Below the pieces are notes generated by a model. It saw only the letters and a program-made list of their open reading frames with translations. It made no database searches and had not been told where the DNA came from. From Magicicada cassinii (taxonomy: Eukaryota; Arthropoda; Insecta; Hemiptera; Cicadidae), in NCBI GenBank assembly GCA_028571305.1, contig JAOXNS010133273.1, positions 1 to 21,984 of the forward strand: 21,984 bases of DNA, in the 5' to 3' direction. Both the position numbers and the translations under genes were made by a program. Shown here in pieces: positions 19,903 through 21,984 of this stretch; position 1 is the stretch's first letter, and each line of letters opens with the position of its first letter.

Positions 19903-20137
19903 AAATAATTCTTTTTCCATGTCTATTGCCTATAGAAAAAGACATTAAAAACATGAAGAATAAAATTTGAAAGATCAGTGTTTAAGCAGGTGAGGAAGTT
20001 ATAGGATCTACAAGCGGTTGGAGTCGAAGGAGGAGGAATGTAAGAAACGAGGTTATCACATTCTTTATAGTGTTTTTCGACGATTTTGGAGTAGAAAAAT
20101 AGTTAATACTTTGTTACACCGTGCATAAGATCTCTTT
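19903..20137. other. Spacer between two LINE ends
   Basis: This stretch is A-rich at first, then purine-rich. Frames such as 19987-20114 give Lys/Arg/Glu-rich strings without a clear match. It may contain more decayed LINE sequence belonging to the copy that follows. Confidence 0.4.
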
Positions 20138-20320
20138 TTAAGTTTTTATTATGGGTCAAGGGTAAAATGGAAAGCTAAGTGGAGGCTGTAGGGATCAAAT
20201 ACCTAAGAGGAATCGCAGGAGTTACAAGGACAAGTAGGCTATAATAGGAAATGTAGAAAGTAGAAATTCAGTCTGCGCGTGAATTTATATAGGAAAACAA
20301 TTTCAGGTAACTTACACTCT
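20138..20320 (+). mobile_element. Decayed LINE 3' fragment, second family
   Basis: The frame VEAVGIKYLRGIAGVTRTSR (20179-20238) matches the LEAVEMKYLRRIAGVTR motif of insect LINE C-termini. A YYGSR piece just upstream (near 20145) stands where LLYGSE is expected. Downstream, in the same register with stops, KVEIQSAREFI-ENNFR resembles V..SILE.IE..QLRW. Decayed sequence may reach about 20510. This copy differs in motif wording from the piece ending at 19902, so two families are likely. It is broken and 5'-truncated. Confidence 0.7.
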
Positions 20321-21452
20321 ACGTACCTTGTGTACTGTCCCATTCTTACAGGGACGGATATTAAAACAAATTTCAAGAGCAGGAATTGAGAAAAACAAGA
20401 AAACGGGAAGACACTAGACAAACTTTTAATAAAATGTCAGTAAAAAAAGAAAGAGGAAGGAACTCTCGCAAAATTGAAACGGACGCTCGTCTGAATAAGG
20501 TAAACATGTTTGATTCATAACCACTAAATTTTAAATTCATCGCCGGTTCTCACATTCTAGGAAGAGACCCGTTCTCTAGCCACCAAAGATACCACTTCGT
20601 AGAATGAGAGAAGCGTTTGGTAATAATTAGAATCTGAAAATAGTGGTTGTAATAACGAAGTCACTAAATCTTTCCAGCGAAATTACTCTTGATTAGGTTT
20701 GTAATCAAAATGTACAATATCTTCTTAACAACAGTAGGTGCGAGCTACTATAGCCTGTAGCCTTTACCAATCCATTCTTGTCGTGTGACTTTTTTTTCTC
20801 ACAACTTACAACTCTGTACGGTTTTATTACCATTAATTGGACCATATGGCTGTTGTTTACTGTCACGTGGTGTACACGTTGCTTTCTTCGTTTATTTAAA
20901 TTTCTCTACAGTGTTCTGTTCTCGTTAGTATTCTTAAATACTTTTTATTAATACGTCAGTTATAATTGTGCCCCTCCATGACAGTCTCACTAGCTCTTGC
21001 AACGCCGTACTTGAAAGGCCTTCTCGTTCTGTTTTGCCGGTGTTTCAGGTTTGACAACCACAATAACGACCATCCTGACTACATAATATTTAACAAATAG
21101 TTTTTCGGGCTACTAGTTTCGAGAATTCTTTTGATGCGCCCTAGTGCTGTTCTTATCATAGTACTTTTGGTGTTATTTTATTATTTTTGATTTGCCAGTA
21201 CTTAGGCAGTACAACTCGTTTGAGTTGTCTTTCTTCGACCCGGATAGTTTAGCAAGTAGCGGGATTAAAGAATGTTGCTCGTTACATATTTTGCCTTTGA
21301 AAAGTTTCCAGATTATATGTGCATTTTTATTAGACTTCTTCGACCGGTTTCTGTGTTATCTATTATCGCTTTCTTTTAGGACTACTTACGTTCCTTTTAG
21401 AAACCAAAGACGCTTATTATTTGGTAAACATAAACATATTTAAACAATTTGA
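20321..21452. other. AT-rich unassigned DNA
   Basis: No gene is recognised. Near 20540-20600 the minus strand has ggtggctagagaacgggtct and a later accggcgatgaat. This vaguely resembles the A and B boxes of a tRNA-derived SINE, but not well enough for a separate call. Frame 21192-21443 (plus) is Phe/Leu/Ser-rich and unassigned. Confidence 0.5.
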
Positions 21453-21478
21453 TGTGTGTGTGTGTGTGTGTGTGTGTT
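21453..21478. repeat. (TG)n microsatellite
   Basis: Thirteen TG units without interruption. Confidence 0.95.
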
Positions 21479-21750
21479 GGACAAAATGGTTGTTTGGTCC
21501 TCTGTTACGCAGCTCAAAAGTGTCTTGTCAAACTCCGTCTTTAACTTCTGTCTTAACGAAATTTACTTAAAAAAAAGAACATTCAAAACGATTTTAACCA
21601 TTTTGTGAGAATCTAATCTTACTGACGAAAACAAATACGAGTCCTTTTTACTGGTTTTTTTTAGTCCAACAATTAATTGATCCAAATAAATGAAAAAGTA
21701 ATAATAGTAAGATAGATACTGAGCCTTTGCGATGTAAAACACATTGACAG

Positions 21751-21790
21751 TGAATGTGACTGAACGTGTTTGAACATGTCTGAACAGGTC
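21751..21790 (+). repeat. Four tandem 10-bp units, p53-site-like
   Basis: The units are TGAATGTGAC, TGAACGTGTT, TGAACATGTC and TGAACAGGTC, in exact 10-base register. Shifted by one base, the third unit gives GAACATGTCT, a perfect RRRCWWGYYY decamer, the known p53-family half-site. The unit before it (GAACGTGTTT) misses by one base. Two abutting decamers are the arrangement p53-family proteins bind. Chance duplication of a short word could equally produce the array. Confidence 0.8.
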
Positions 21791-21817
21791 GGCAAGCCAA
21801 AAAGACCTCCGAATGCA

Positions 21818-21956
21818 ACTTTTACCACAGTGCGGCGGTAAATCTTGACATTGACGTTGGTAAAAGTCCGAAATGTAAACATTTTAAAAGGATCTTCGGA
21901 CATTTACCATCACAAAACGGTAAATCTTAGGATATTCCGGTAAATCTTAAGATTTA
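21818..21956. repeat. Block of short inverted and direct repeats (GGTAAA family)
   Basis: CGGTAAATCTT occurs three times in the same orientation: 21836-21846, 21918-21928 and 21938-21948. The last two are exactly 20 bases apart. The third is part of a perfect 16-base palindrome, TAAATCTTAAGATTTA (21941-21956). acttttacca (21818-21827) and tggtaaaagt (21858-21867) form a 10-bp inverted repeat. The block lies at the window edge, so its full extent is unknown. It could be the end of a small inverted-repeat element or a cluster of protein-binding sites. Confidence 0.75.
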
Positions 21957-21984
21957 AGTTACTTCGCTCTTTTACAGTAACACA

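Noticed and set aside
20540-20600. Minus-strand tRNA-like segment, possible SINE
   Set aside because: The A-box-like and B-box-like words are too degenerate, and no body or tail is visible.
1-21984. LTR elements, CRISPR arrays, ribosomal RNA genes and bacterial-style operons
   Set aside because: I saw no paired long terminal repeats, no regularly spaced repeat-spacer array, no rRNA-like sequence and no run of closely packed genes.

Overview
The window reads as nuclear DNA from an animal, most likely an arthropod and plausibly a large-genome, incompletely metamorphosing insect such as a cockroach or termite. The grounds are indirect. The DNA is AT-rich but still has many CpG. No reading frame is long enough to be a complete gene. 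Microsatellites are frequent. Several decayed LINE 3' ends have C-terminal protein motifs (RIQA.EMRFLRRV, LRW.GHLMRM, RIPKR) that are abundant in insect LINE-derived proteins. The palindrome TAGGCCTA recurs. The species cannot be named from the sequence alone.

No complete protein-coding gene, tRNA, rRNA or known microRNA was found. This is best read as intergenic or intronic DNA. The clearest content is a set of 5'-truncated, mutated non-LTR retrotransposon ends: about 8450-8825 (+), 12438-13110 (-), 15240-15595 (-), 16728-16925 (+), 19530-19902 (+) and 20138-20320 (+). There are two weaker candidates near 9380-9470 and 11530-11640. Most keep only the stretch from just after the reverse transcriptase core to the 3' terminus. 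Two end in the ATG-type short repeat expected of such elements.

Layout: 1-4690 is AT-rich unassigned DNA with small microsatellites, a pyrimidine-biased patch (2330-3010) and a possible tRNA-derived SINE head (3995-4057). 4689-4789 is a pure-looking TCC/TCT tract. 4867-8440 is unassigned, with GC-richer patches. 8450-9990 holds a LINE end, a short coding-like frame (9029-9190) and a purine-rich to pyrimidine-rich switch. 10030-10565 and 11980-12430 are CpG-rich patches. 12438-13110 is the best LINE piece. 14760-15118 is a CpG-rich patch ending in a good splice-donor-like site and a GT/G tract. 15240-17100 holds two more LINE pieces. 17104-17503 holds two unrecognised coding-like frames on the minus strand. 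17941-18340 is CpG-rich and GAGA-rich. 18340-18780 is low complexity. 19530-20320 holds two LINE ends in the same orientation. 21751-21956 is a compact block of short tandem, direct and inverted repeats.

No genes can be shown to work together here. The best leads for something undescribed are the decamer array and repeat block at the right edge, the two minus-strand frames at 17104-17503, the frame at 9029-9190, and the over-representation of TAGGCCTA. None of these amounts to evidence for a new system.
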